A DNA stretch of 64,000 nucleotides, from the NCBI RefSeq assembly GCF_008152325.1, contig NZ_CP042243.1, positions 1,121,026 to 1,185,025 on the forward strand, read 5' to 3'. Numbering within the stretch: position 1 is the first letter of the stretch; each line of letters begins with the position of its first letter. The position numbers and the translations under genes are program-made. This DNA is from Crassaminicella thermophila. GTDB lineage: Bacteria > Bacillota > Clostridia > Peptostreptococcales > Thermotaleaceae. Shown here one piece after another: positions 1 through 7,686 of the stretch. The notes under the pieces were generated by a model. The model did not search any database and was not told the DNA's origin. It saw nothing but the letters and a program-made list of their open reading frames with translations.

Positions 1-138
1 CGGTGTTGCAATATCAGGTTGACCAATATTTAAATGATAAATTTTTTTCCCCTGCTGTTTTGCAGCATCAGCAAAAGGTGCTAGTTTTCTCATGGGAGAT
101 GATGGCATAGATATAATTCTTTCAGAAAGATGCATCAT
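1..138 (-). CDS. PLP-dependent aminotransferase, N-terminal part only
   Basis: Reading the minus strand from 138 gives 46 codons beginning MMHLSERIISMPSSP and running to NIGQPDIATP at the window edge. The N-terminal pattern of a short amphipathic lead followed by N-I-G-Q-P-D is typical of class I/II (fold type I) aminotransferases of the aspartate/aromatic group, where GQPD binds substrate. The start is backed by a strong AAGGAGGA site at 141-150 and by a good minus-strand promoter upstream. The catalytic lysine lies outside the window, so the amino acid substrate cannot be told. Confidence 0.8.
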   Translation of the reverse strand, partial: MMHLSERIISMPSSPMRKLAPFADAAKQQGKKIYHLNIGQPDIATP

Positions 139-225
139 ATATTCCTCCTTAGCATATAAAGTAAAAATTAACAAATATTGAAATTATCAAAAAATAAAGA
201 ATGATATTAATTTTGTAGCACTTTT

Positions 226-254
226 ATAATATCAAACTAGGTAGTTGCAGTCAA
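226..254 (-). promoter_or_regulatory. Sigma-A promoter for the aminotransferase gene
   Basis: On the minus strand TTGACT (complement of 249-254) is followed after exactly 17 bases by TATTAT (complement of 226-231), about 90 bases upstream of the start codon at 138. Confidence 0.75.
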
Positions 255-334
255 GTATAAATAATATATAATACAGTATACTATAATCATTTATGTATAT
301 AAATTTGATCTAAAATAATATGCGAAGGATCATA

Positions 335-364
335 AAAAAGATTGGGAATTCTCCCAATCTTTTT
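335..364 (-). terminator. Rho-independent terminator, usable in both directions
   Basis: Perfect stem AAAAAGATTGGGA / TCCCAATCTTTTT around a four-base loop. It lies just past the stop of the minus-strand 40-residue ORF (369-491), so it most likely ends that transcript. The flanking A and T runs make it symmetrical. Confidence 0.8.
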
Positions 365-368
365 ACTG

Positions 369-491
369 CTAGTAGCGACCATAGAAATATGGATAGCAGA
401 ATAATATTACTAATAATAAGAAGAAGAATAGTAAGCTACTATCACAGCCACCAAACAATCCTCCAATGCCGCCATATTGTTTATCAGCCAT
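369..491 (-). CDS. Small hydrophobic protein, YjcZ-like (40 aa)
   Basis: Minus-strand ORF of 40 codons: MADKQYGGIGGLFGGCDSSL, then a run of Leu/Phe/Val/Ile about 14 residues long, ending in an aromatic tail CYPYFYGRY. An AAGGAGGTG site sits 5-12 bases before the ATG, and a terminator follows the stop directly, so the unit looks like a real single-gene transcript. The Gly-rich head, one membrane segment and Tyr-rich tail resemble the short YjcZ/YuiA-type sporulation membrane peptides of Firmicutes, but no specific family can be claimed. No clear vegetative promoter was seen upstream, which would fit a sporulation sigma factor. Confidence 0.65.
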   Translation of the reverse strand: MADKQYGGIGGLFGGCDSSLLFFFLLLVILFCYPYFYGRY

Positions 492-624
492 TATTACACC
501 TCCTTATGGATTATGTAATTTTTTTATTCTTTTTCTCTAATATAGAGTACGCAAGTATAAGGATATGTGTTACACTGTAATTGGATTTCTATCAATAGAA
601 TGAAAAGAGAAAAAGGTGATAACC

Positions 625-1958
625 ATGGATTTGTTTGATATAATAAGAGAAAAAAATTTGAAAAAAGATGCACCTTTAGCAGAGCGATTAAAGCCACAGA
701 AATTAGAAGACTTTGTAGGACAAGAACATATTTTAGGAAAAGGGAAACTTTTATGGAGAGCTATAAAAGCAGACAGAATCACTTCATTGATTTTATACGG
801 TCCGCCAGGGACTGGAAAAACTAGCTTAGCAAAGGTTATTGCAAATTCTACTAAATCTAAATTTGTTCAATTAAATGCAGTAACTTCAGGAGTAAAGGAT
901 TTAAAAGAAGTAGTAAAAGATGCAGAATATTTACTAGGAATGAATGGTAAAAAGACGATACTTTTTTTCTTGATGAAATACATAGATTTAATAAAGCACA
1001 GCAAGACGGATTATTGCCTTATGTTGAAAATGGAACATTAACATTAATCGGTGCTACTACTGAAAATCCATTTTATGAAGTAAACAAAGCTTTGATTTCT
1101 AGGTCTATGCTATTTCAATTAGAGCCATTAGGAGTTAATGATATTAAAAAAATAATAGAAAGGGCAATAACTGATGTTGAAAATGGATTAGGAATGTTTT
1201 CTATCTATTTGCATGATGAAGCCTTAGATTTTCTATGTAATGTAGCAAATGGAGATGCAAGAAAAGCTTTAAATGCATTAGAATTAGCAGTACTTACAAC
1301 AGAAAAAAATGAAAATGGAAAGATTGATATAAATTTAGAGGTAATAAAAGAATGTTTGCAGAAAAAACAAATTCATTATGATAAAAATTATGATGCCCAT
1401 TATAATGTTATATCTGCATTTATTAAGAGTATGAGAGGATCTGATCCTGATGCGACTCTTCATTATCTTGCTAGGATGATTTATGCAGGAGAAGATCCAG
1501 TATATATTGCTAGAAGAATTGTGATTGCTGCTTCAGAAGATGTAGGATTGGCAGATCCTAATGCATTAGTCGTTGCAAATAGTGCAGCTCAAGCAGTTCA
1601 ATTTATTGGAATGCCTGAATCTAGGATTATTCTTGCGCAGGCAGCTGTTTATGTAGCAACAGCACCAAAAAGTAATGCAAGTTATGTAGGAATAAATAAA
1701 GCATTAAGAGATATAAAAGAAAGAGATATTGGACAAATACCACAACATATAAGAGATATGACAGCTCAAAATATAGAAAAAAAGTATAAAAAACAAATGG
1801 AATGGAATCAGCCATATTTGTATCCACATGATTATCCAAATGCATATGTAGAGCAACAATACTTGCCAGATAATTTATTAGATGTAAAATATTATGAACC
1901 GAAAAATAATGGATATGAAACAATGATAAAAGAAAGGTTGAATCAATTTAAAAAATAA
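625..1958 (+). pseudogene. rarA: RarA/MgsA-type replication-associated recombination ATPase, frameshifted
   Basis: RarA is an AAA+ ATPase related to clamp loaders that acts at stalled replication forks. The first frame (from ATG 625, RBS AAAAGGTG at 611-618) covers the N-terminal helix, GQEHILG and Walker A GPPGTGKTS. It loses register at C-T7-C (961-969), inside the Walker B strand TILF-DEIH. The second frame resumes with LDEIHRFNKAQQDGLLPYVE and continues to 1958 with sensor 1 GATTENP and the C-terminal oligomerisation domain ending in RLNQFKK. Both halves are otherwise intact and conserved, so the break is recent, a homopolymer sequencing error, or a programmed -1 slip at T TTT TTC. Joined length is about 445 residues, normal for the family. 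Confidence 0.88.
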
Positions 1959-1994
1959 AATATATATTGTTTAAATTAAAATCGTTGAACATGA

Positions 1995-2030
1995 GTTGTA
2001 TAGTAGAATTTTTACTATACAACTTTTTTT
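1995..2030 (+). terminator. Terminator of rarA
   Basis: Eleven-base perfect stem GTTGTATAGTA / TACTATACAAC with a seven-base loop, followed by seven T residues. Confidence 0.85.
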
Positions 2031-2032
2031 GT

Positions 2033-2084
2033 AAGGTTTAATTAAGGTTTTGTTAATTATGGTGTAAGTTTAGGATTGTATAAT
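2033..2084 (+). promoter_or_regulatory. Probable activator-dependent promoter of the ABC/TlpA cassette
   Basis: A perfect TATAAT stands at 2079-2084, 36 bases before the first gene, but no acceptable -35 lies 16-18 bases upstream. Instead the region holds direct repeats: AAGGTTT begins at 2033 and 2044, 11 bases apart, with TTAATTA repeats around them. An 11-base period is usual for OmpR/PhoB-type response regulator sites, and such a regulator is encoded at the end of this cassette. The link to that regulator is inference. Confidence 0.45.
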
Positions 2085-2119
2085 AAACTTATAGAAAAGG
2101 ATAAGGAGGTATAAATTGA

Positions 2120-3025
2120 GTGATTTTTTGGGAATTGAAAAAGATATTTAAATGTAGGATAGGGTTGATTGTAATAGCATTATTTATTTTCATTTGTGGT
2201 GTTATGAGTTTTTTAAAACCTACATTAGAAACAGAAAATCCATATAGAAATGAACAGTATGAATTAGTAAAGGATACTAGATATGAAAAAGAAATTGAAA
2301 GTAATGAGGAATATAAGGATATTGATTTTTATAAGGTTATTAATCACAGAGCAGATCATTCATTTATGTCAATTGTTATGGTGATTATTTTAGTTTTAAT
2401 ATTTTCAAACATATATACAAATGAAAAAATTTCAGGTGTAGATAATATTATTTTTTCATCTAAAAATAAGATGAATGTTTTATATTCAAAACTAGCATTA
2501 GCTATCATTTTACCTATTGTGATCTATGGATTTTATTTAGGAATAGAATCTTTAGTTACCTTTGTTCAGTGTGGAAAACCAGTAAACGGAGGACTTGGAG
2601 CCTTTAGAATAGTGAAGAATAGCCTTTTTCTTAAGAGAGCTTTTACAATCAATGAGTATTTACTTCTTAAGGTTGGAACGATGCTATTGATATTCATTAG
2701 TATATCTATATTCTCAAGTTTTTTCTCATTTATTTCAAGCAGTTCTTTGTCATCTATAAGTGCAGTTTTAATGTTCATAGGGGTTGGTAAAGTTTGTACA
2801 CTTATTAGATTTTTACCTAATGCATTATTAAACATATTAAGTAAAGTAAATTATATAGATTTAATATTTTATCCAGATCAGTTTGTAGGAATATATGCTG
2901 GAGATGTTTATATTTTGGGAAAAAATTTAGATCTTATAAACTTATGTAATGGGATTTTAATAGGATCAATATTTATAGGAGTAATTCTTTGTGTATTTAC
3001 ATTTAAAAAGATTTTAACTAAATAA
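2120..3025 (+). CDS. ABC transporter permease-like membrane protein
   Basis: 301 residues, GTG start behind AAGGAGG (2103-2109). It begins FWELKKIFKCRIGL, then a first membrane segment, an extracytoplasmic stretch of charged residues (about 35-75), and five more hydrophobic segments. This is the ABC-2 permease plan, with the conserved entry helix seen in Firmicute exporters that work with a separate ATPase. First gene of a run that continues with the ATPase 18 bases on and a second permease. No substrate can be read from the sequence. Confidence 0.75.
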   Translation: MIFWELKKIFKCRIGLIVIALFIFICGVMSFLKPTLETENPYRNEQYELVKDTRYEKEIESNEEYKDIDFYKVINHRADHSFMSIVMVIILVLIFSNIYTNEKISGVDNIIFSSKNKMNVLYSKLALAIILPIVIYGFYLGIESLVTFVQCGKPVNGGLGAFRIVKNSLFLKRAFTINEYLLLKVGTMLLIFISISIFSSFFSFISSSSLSSISAVLMFIGVGKVCTLIRFLPNALLNILSKVNYIDLIFYPDQFVGIYAGDVYILGKNLDLINLCNGILIGSIFIGVILCVFTFKKILTK

Positions 3026-3043
3026 TTTGAGGAGGAATGATGG

Positions 3044-3931
3044 ATGAATAAACTTGAATTAAAAAATTTAACAAAAACTTATGGAACAAAAAATGCAAAT
3101 AGTAATATAACAATCACTTTTGAAAATGGTGTATATGGACTTTTAGGACCAAATGGCGCAGGAAAAACTACATTGATGAAGCAAATAACAACTTTAATAG
3201 AGCCTTCAAAGGGAGAAATTATCTACAATGGTAAGAATATAAAAGAGTTAGATGAGAAGTATAGAGATTTAATAGGCTATCTTCCACAGGATTTTGGGGT
3301 ATATAAAAACTTTTCTGCAAAACAATTTTTACAGTATGTAGCAGCTTTAAAAGGATTGAGTGGGAAATATGCTAGGAAAAAAATAGATAAGCTTTTAAAG
3401 CTTGTAGGATTATACGAAGTGAGAAATAAGGCAGTTGGTAAGTTTTCAGGGGGAATGAAAAGAAGAGTTGGAATTGCACAAGCTTTATTAAATGATCCTA
3501 AGATTTTAGTTTTAGATGAGCCAACAGCAGGACTTGATCCTCAAGAAAGAGCAAGATTTAGAAATCTTATTTCACAAATGTCTAAGGAAAAAATCATCAT
3601 ATTATCTACTCATATTATTTCAGATATAGAATCTATAGCGAAGGAAACGATTATGATAAAAGATGGAGCTATTCTTATGAAGGGAAGCCATAAAGATATA
3701 CTTCTAGGCATGGAAGGTAAAGTTTATAGAATAAAAACTGATAGTGAAAATGAGGTTTATGAAATACAGAATAAGTATAAAGTAGTAAATATTCAACGTG
3801 GAGTTAATGATGTAGAGCTTAGAATTATAAGCGATAATGTGCCTCAATATAAAGAAACAAAAGCAGTAGAACCAAAATTTGAGGATGTTTATATGTTCTA
3901 CTTTGATTTGGAAAATACAAAGGAGATGTAA
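3044..3931 (+). CDS. ABC transporter ATP-binding protein
   Basis: 295 residues. Walker A GPNGAGKTT (about 35-43), Q-loop YLPQDFG, signature FSGGMKRRVG, Walker B ILVLDEPTAG and H-loop STHI are all present, so the ATPase is complete. The ABC-2 exporter type (CcmA/multidrug class) fits with permeases encoded on both sides. The last 80 residues form a regulatory tail typical of this class. RBS GAGGAGG lies 12 bases upstream; the next gene starts 4 bases after the stop. Confidence 0.93.
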   Translation: MNKLELKNLTKTYGTKNANSNITITFENGVYGLLGPNGAGKTTLMKQITTLIEPSKGEIIYNGKNIKELDEKYRDLIGYLPQDFGVYKNFSAKQFLQYVAALKGLSGKYARKKIDKLLKLVGLYEVRNKAVGKFSGGMKRRVGIAQALLNDPKILVLDEPTAGLDPQERARFRNLISQMSKEKIIILSTHIISDIESIAKETIMIKDGAILMKGSHKDILLGMEGKVYRIKTDSENEVYEIQNKYKVVNIQRGVNDVELRIISDNVPQYKETKAVEPKFEDVYMFYFDLENTKEM

Positions 3932-3934
3932 CAT

Positions 3935-4702
3935 ATGGGAACACTTATAAGATTAGAATTTAGAAAAATGCTTTTTAGAAAAAGAATATTCATTCTTTGG
4001 ATCGGCGTATTGTTTTTAAGCTTTGTTTCAATAAGAGCTTTCTCAATAGAAGAAACTTATGCAGATATATTCAGTAAAGGATATGGACTAGTTCCTTTGA
4101 TGGGATTTATGATGTTTATGATATTTTCAGGAGCTTATACTTTAGAATATAGCTCAAATATGGCAGGATTAATAAAAACAACGAAAAACGGTAAACGAAA
4201 AATTGTGTTAACTAAATCAGTAGCTGCTGGAATTTCAGCTTCTTTAGTAAATCTTTCAATTTTTCTAACAGTGTGTTTATCTGCTTTAATAAAGCATAAA
4301 TTTGCTGGATTAGATTTACCTTTGAAAAGTCTTTGGTATTTTGGAAATAGTGGATCAGATGCGACTGTACTTCAAATGATTTTAATCATGATTATAACAA
4401 TAATAATGGGTTCTTTTTTCTTTGCACAATTAGGATTATTCATATCTGCTATAAGTAAGACAGCAGCAGTGCCTTTTATATTTGGTGGGCTTATTATGGG
4501 ACTACCATATGTACTGGAAGGATTTTTAAAACATATTGGATTAGTAAAATATCTAGCTTTCACACCACTTTGGGGAATGATGAGTTGTCAGCTGATAAGA
4601 TACAAAGTGCCAGCAATAGTACCAATTATCCTTATATTACTATATACAACGGGACTTATGTTACTACCTAAATTTACTTTGAAGGCTTTTACAAAGGAAT
4701 AG
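3935..4702 (+). CDS. ABC-2 type permease
   Basis: 255 residues opening with LIRLEFRKMLFRKRIFIL, the amphipathic entry of ABC-2 permeases, then about six membrane helices. A region of GSFFFAQLGLFISAISKT is reminiscent of the conserved ABC-2 loop. Pairs with the ATPase just upstream. Together with the 2120-3025 protein it probably forms a heterodimeric pore. The exported molecule is unknown. Confidence 0.85.
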   Translation: MGTLIRLEFRKMLFRKRIFILWIGVLFLSFVSIRAFSIEETYADIFSKGYGLVPLMGFMMFMIFSGAYTLEYSSNMAGLIKTTKNGKRKIVLTKSVAAGISASLVNLSIFLTVCLSALIKHKFAGLDLPLKSLWYFGNSGSDATVLQMILIMIITIIMGSFFFAQLGLFISAISKTAAVPFIFGGLIMGLPYVLEGFLKHIGLVKYLAFTPLWGMMSCQLIRYKVPAIVPIILILLYTTGLMLLPKFTLKAFTKE

Positions 4703-4736
4703 TAAAAAAATAATTAAGTTTATGGGAGGAATGGAT

Positions 4737-5846
4737 ATGAAAAAAAAATCTTTAGTAATTCTTATGGCAGTAGTAGTTAGTATATTAACTGTAGCTTGTG
4801 ATAAATCTGTAGATAATATTGCAAATACTCAGAATAAAAATAAAATACAACAAACAGAAAGTAATGATGAAGTTTTAAAAGGTAAAAAAATGAGATTTGA
4901 TGAACTTGGATTGGAATATTATATACCAGAAGTATGGGCTGAAAAAGGAGGTATATCTCCAGTTTGTGTAGTGCCTGGAAAATATGGAGTAGATTATATA
5001 GTAGCGCAAATTCCGTATGAGTTTGTACCAACTGAATTTATTAGAGAATTAACTGAAGAAGCTCAAAATGCAAAAACTGAGGAAGGACAAACAAAGATAT
5101 TCGAAAAATATCAGAATAAAGCAAAAGATTTCTTTAACATTATAGTACTTGATAAAAGTAAAGAGAAGAACGGGCCAAAAGAAAACATAGAAAGAAAAGA
5201 AAAAGTTTTCCTACAGTATAAATATCATGAAAAAGTAGCAGAAAAAGATAATTTAGAATGTTATCTATTATATAATGATGAATATGATGAAAGTGGGTTA
5301 TCTGAGGAAGAAAAGAAAGAATTTAAAGAAGTTCGAGAGGGTATTGAGGAATTTAAGAAGAATATAAAATTATTTACACCAATTGATCCAAGTGAAAAAA
5401 TGGCTGGTTATCAAAATATAGAATTTAAAACAAAAACCATTGATGGAAAAGAAATAGACAGTAGTATATTTAAAGATTATGAACTTACAATGGTAAATAT
5501 ATGGGCAACATACTGTGGACCTTGTATTGAAGAAATGCCTGATATTCAAATGCTTTATGATGAAGTAAAAGAAGAAAATATAAATGTAATTGGTATTGTT
5601 TTTGATACACCTGATGAGGAAAATGAAGCACTTGCAAAAGAAATACTTGAGAAAAAAGGTGCAAAATTTGTGAATATAATCCCTGATGAAAAATTAATAG
5701 AAGGTGTATTAAAAGACATATCAGGAGTTCCAACAACTATATTTGTTGACAAGAAAGGGAATACGGTTGGTAAAACTATAGTGGGTAGTCGTAGCAAAGA
5801 AGAATACAAGAAAGAAATATATGAAAGATTAGAAAGTTTAAAATAA
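4737..5846 (+). CDS. TlpA-family thiol-disulfide oxidoreductase lipoprotein
   Basis: 369 residues from ATG 4737, chosen because GGAGGA (4725-4730) abuts an earlier in-frame ATG at 4731. A signal peptide ends in lipobox LTVAC with Cys21 as the lipid anchor, so the protein sits on the outer face of the membrane. Residues about 45-215 form a charged unassigned domain. The C-terminal 140 residues are a TlpA/ResA-like thioredoxin fold with active site WATYCGPC (Cys260, Cys263) and the cis-proline loop GVPTT. Such proteins usually keep extracytoplasmic thiols reduced and need a membrane electron donor. The CXXC protein and polyferredoxin encoded next are candidates for that role. Confidence 0.88.
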   Translation: MKKKSLVILMAVVVSILTVACDKSVDNIANTQNKNKIQQTESNDEVLKGKKMRFDELGLEYYIPEVWAEKGGISPVCVVPGKYGVDYIVAQIPYEFVPTEFIRELTEEAQNAKTEEGQTKIFEKYQNKAKDFFNIIVLDKSKEKNGPKENIERKEKVFLQYKYHEKVAEKDNLECYLLYNDEYDESGLSEEEKKEFKEVREGIEEFKKNIKLFTPIDPSEKMAGYQNIEFKTKTIDGKEIDSSIFKDYELTMVNIWATYCGPCIEEMPDIQMLYDEVKEENINVIGIVFDTPDEENEALAKEILEKKGAKFVNIIPDEKLIEGVLKDISGVPTTIFVDKKGNTVGKTIVGSRSKEEYKKEIYERLESLK

Positions 5847-5859
5847 CGGAGTGAGAAAT

Positions 5860-5997
5860 ATGGAAGAAAGGCTATGGAAGTATAGAATTCTATTTATAAG
5901 TATAAGTTTTATAGCTGGAGGTATATATAGAAAAGAAGTAAGCATTGTTTTTAGAAAAGCAGTAAATGTATGTTTGGAGTGTATAGGAATTGGATAA
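5860..5997 (+). CDS. Small CXXC membrane protein, CD1871A-like (45 aa)
   Basis: 45 codons, MEERLWKYRILFISISFIAG through VCLECIGIG and stop. It has one hydrophobic segment (about 8-22) and a C-terminal Cys-Leu-Glu-Cys just before the end. Size, single helix and the terminal CLECIGIG match what I recall as the 'CD1871A family CXXC motif-containing protein' of C. difficile. It lies 13 bases after the TlpA gene and overlaps the next gene by 8 bases, so it is translationally coupled to the polyferredoxin. A redox relay between the two is plausible but inferred. Confidence 0.8.
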   Translation: MEERLWKYRILFISISFIAGGIYRKEVSIVFRKAVNVCLECIGIG

Positions 5998-6820
5998 AAG
6001 AAGATTATCTCAAATAATTGCTACTATAATTAATAATGCGAATATAAGTGGTTTTTTTGAAAAAAGCATATATAAGGGGCCTATTAAAAATGTATGTGTT
6101 CCAGGACTTAATTGTTATTCTTGTCCTGGAGCCATAGGATCTTGTCCTATTGGTTCTATGCAGGCGGTTATAGGAAGTATAAAATATAATATTTCATTAT
6201 ATATAGTAGGTTTTATTTCTTTAATGGGAATAATATTTGGTAGATTTATTTGTGGGTGGTTATGTCCTTTTGGATTATTTCAGGACTTACTTTACAAAAT
6301 ACCATTCAAAAAGATTAAAGTTAATAAAAAAATAAATAATGTATTAAAGTATTTTAAATATGTTGTTTTGGTTATCTTTGTAATATTATTACCAATATTT
6401 TTAGTAAATGAATTTGGAATGAGTCCACCTTATTTCTGTGAGTATATATGTCCAGCAGGTATTTTAGAAGGTGGAATACCCTTAGTATTATTCAATGAAT
6501 CTTTAAGAGAAATTATTGGACTTTTATTTGTATGGAAAATGTTTATTTTAGTTGGGATTACTGTAACTTCAATATTTATATACAGGTCATTCTGTAGATA
6601 TCTGTGTCCTTTAGGTGCACTCTATGGATTATTTAATCCTATAAGTTTTTATAAATTTAAAATAGATAAAAATATGTGTACAAACTGTAATGATTGTGTA
6701 AGAAAGTGTAATATGAATATAGAAATTTATAAAAATCCTAATAGTATAGAGTGTATTAGATGTGGAGATTGTATTAAAACATGTCCTGCAAAAGCAATCA
6801 AAAAAGAGGTAAGTTTATAA
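5990..6820 (+). CDS. Membrane-bound polyferredoxin, NapH/YccM-like 4Fe-4S protein
   Basis: 276 residues from a TTG start, chosen from the GGAG at about 5976 and coupling to the previous gene. An N-terminal cysteine cluster C-P-G-L-N-C-Y-S-C-P-G is followed by four membrane helices. Cytoplasmic CGWLCPFG, CEYICPAG and CRYLCPLG motifs are present, and two classical 4Fe-4S motifs stand near the C-terminus (CTNCNDCVRKC about 220, CIRCGDCIKTCP about 252). This is the NapH/NosR/CcoG group, which passes low-potential electrons across or into the membrane. Encoded between a CXXC peptide and TlpA on one side and a two-component system on the other, it may feed electrons outward to TlpA. Confidence 0.88.
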   Translation: MDKRRLSQIIATIINNANISGFFEKSIYKGPIKNVCVPGLNCYSCPGAIGSCPIGSMQAVIGSIKYNISLYIVGFISLMGIIFGRFICGWLCPFGLFQDLLYKIPFKKIKVNKKINNVLKYFKYVVLVIFVILLPIFLVNEFGMSPPYFCEYICPAGILEGGIPLVLFNESLREIIGLLFVWKMFILVGITVTSIFIYRSFCRYLCPLGALYGLFNPISFYKFKIDKNMCTNCNDCVRKCNMNIEIYKNPNSIECIRCGDCIKTCPAKAIKKEVSL

Positions 6821-6844
6821 TCATTTTCTACTGGATTATATATG

Positions 6845-6876
6845 AAAAAACCTGAATAAAAAATATCAGGTTTTTT
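6845..6876 (+). terminator. Terminator between polyferredoxin and regulator genes
   Basis: Stem AAAAAACCTGA / TCAGGTTTTTT with a ten-base loop. It may let only part of the transcription reach the two-component genes. Confidence 0.85.
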
Positions 6877-6972
6877 GCTGTACTATTAAAAAATAAGAAA
6901 ATACTATAAACTGCAACTAAAATGGTAGTGGATTTTAGAAATTTTGGGAAGCGTAGTTTTTTAGGAGGGTGA

Positions 6973-7683
6973 ATGATGGAAACACTAGTAAAGGAAAAGA
7001 AAATATTGATTGTAGATGATGAAAAAGATATATTAAAATTATTATCAACAGTATTAACTAAGGAAGGGTTTAAAAAAATATATACAGCAGAAACAGGAGA
7101 ACAGGGATTAAAGTTGTTTAAATCTTTAAAGCCAGATATTATCCTTTTAGATATAATGCTTCCAGATAAAGAAGGCTATGAGGTTTGTAAGAAAATTAGG
7201 GAAAGCTCTATGGTTCCAATTTTATTTTTATCTGCAAAATCAGAAGAAATGGATAAAATACTTGGGTTTGCTTTAGGAGGAGATGATTATGTAACAAAAC
7301 CTTTTAGCCCAAAAGAGGTAGCTTATAGGGTTAAGGCACACCTAAGAAAAAATTCTATAAATTCAAATGAGGATAAGAACATATCTTTTGGTTCTTTTGA
7401 AATAAATGAGGAAAAACTAGAAGTCAAAAAGAATGGGATAATTCTTGACCTTAAGCCTAAGGAGTTAAAATTGTTTTTATATATGGCAAAGCATCCTAAT
7501 CAAATTATTAGCAAAGAGAGAATTTGTAATGAGGTATGGGGAGAAGATTATATAGGTTTTGATAATACAATAATGGTACATATAAGAAGACTTAGGGAGA
7601 AAATAGAGGAGAATCCATCAAAGCCTAAATACATTATAAATGTTAAAGGTCTTGGATATAAGCTAGTGGTAAAGGATGAGTAG
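6973..7683 (+). CDS. OmpR/PhoB-family response regulator
   Basis: 236 residues. Receiver domain 9-120 with acidic pair Asp15/Asp16, phospho-acceptor Asp60 in ILLDIMLPD and conserved Lys109 in VTKPF. The C-terminal winged helix (about 138-234) has KELKLFLYMAKHPNQ and DNTIMVHIRRLREKI typical of DNA-binding OmpR proteins. RBS GGAGGG before a double ATG. The kinase gene follows 3 bases later. The nearest target is the cassette upstream, whose promoter has 11-base direct repeats. Confidence 0.95.
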   Translation: MMETLVKEKKILIVDDEKDILKLLSTVLTKEGFKKIYTAETGEQGLKLFKSLKPDIILLDIMLPDKEGYEVCKKIRESSMVPILFLSAKSEEMDKILGFALGGDDYVTKPFSPKEVAYRVKAHLRKNSINSNEDKNISFGSFEINEEKLEVKKNGIILDLKPKELKLFLYMAKHPNQIISKERICNEVWGEDYIGFDNTIMVHIRRLREKIEENPSKPKYIINVKGLGYKLVVKDE

Positions 7684-7686
7684 GAA

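Noticed and set aside
320-580. Plus-strand ORF of 86 codons ahead of rarA
   Set aside because: No ribosome site, odd composition, and it covers a terminator and the better-supported minus-strand 40-codon ORF.
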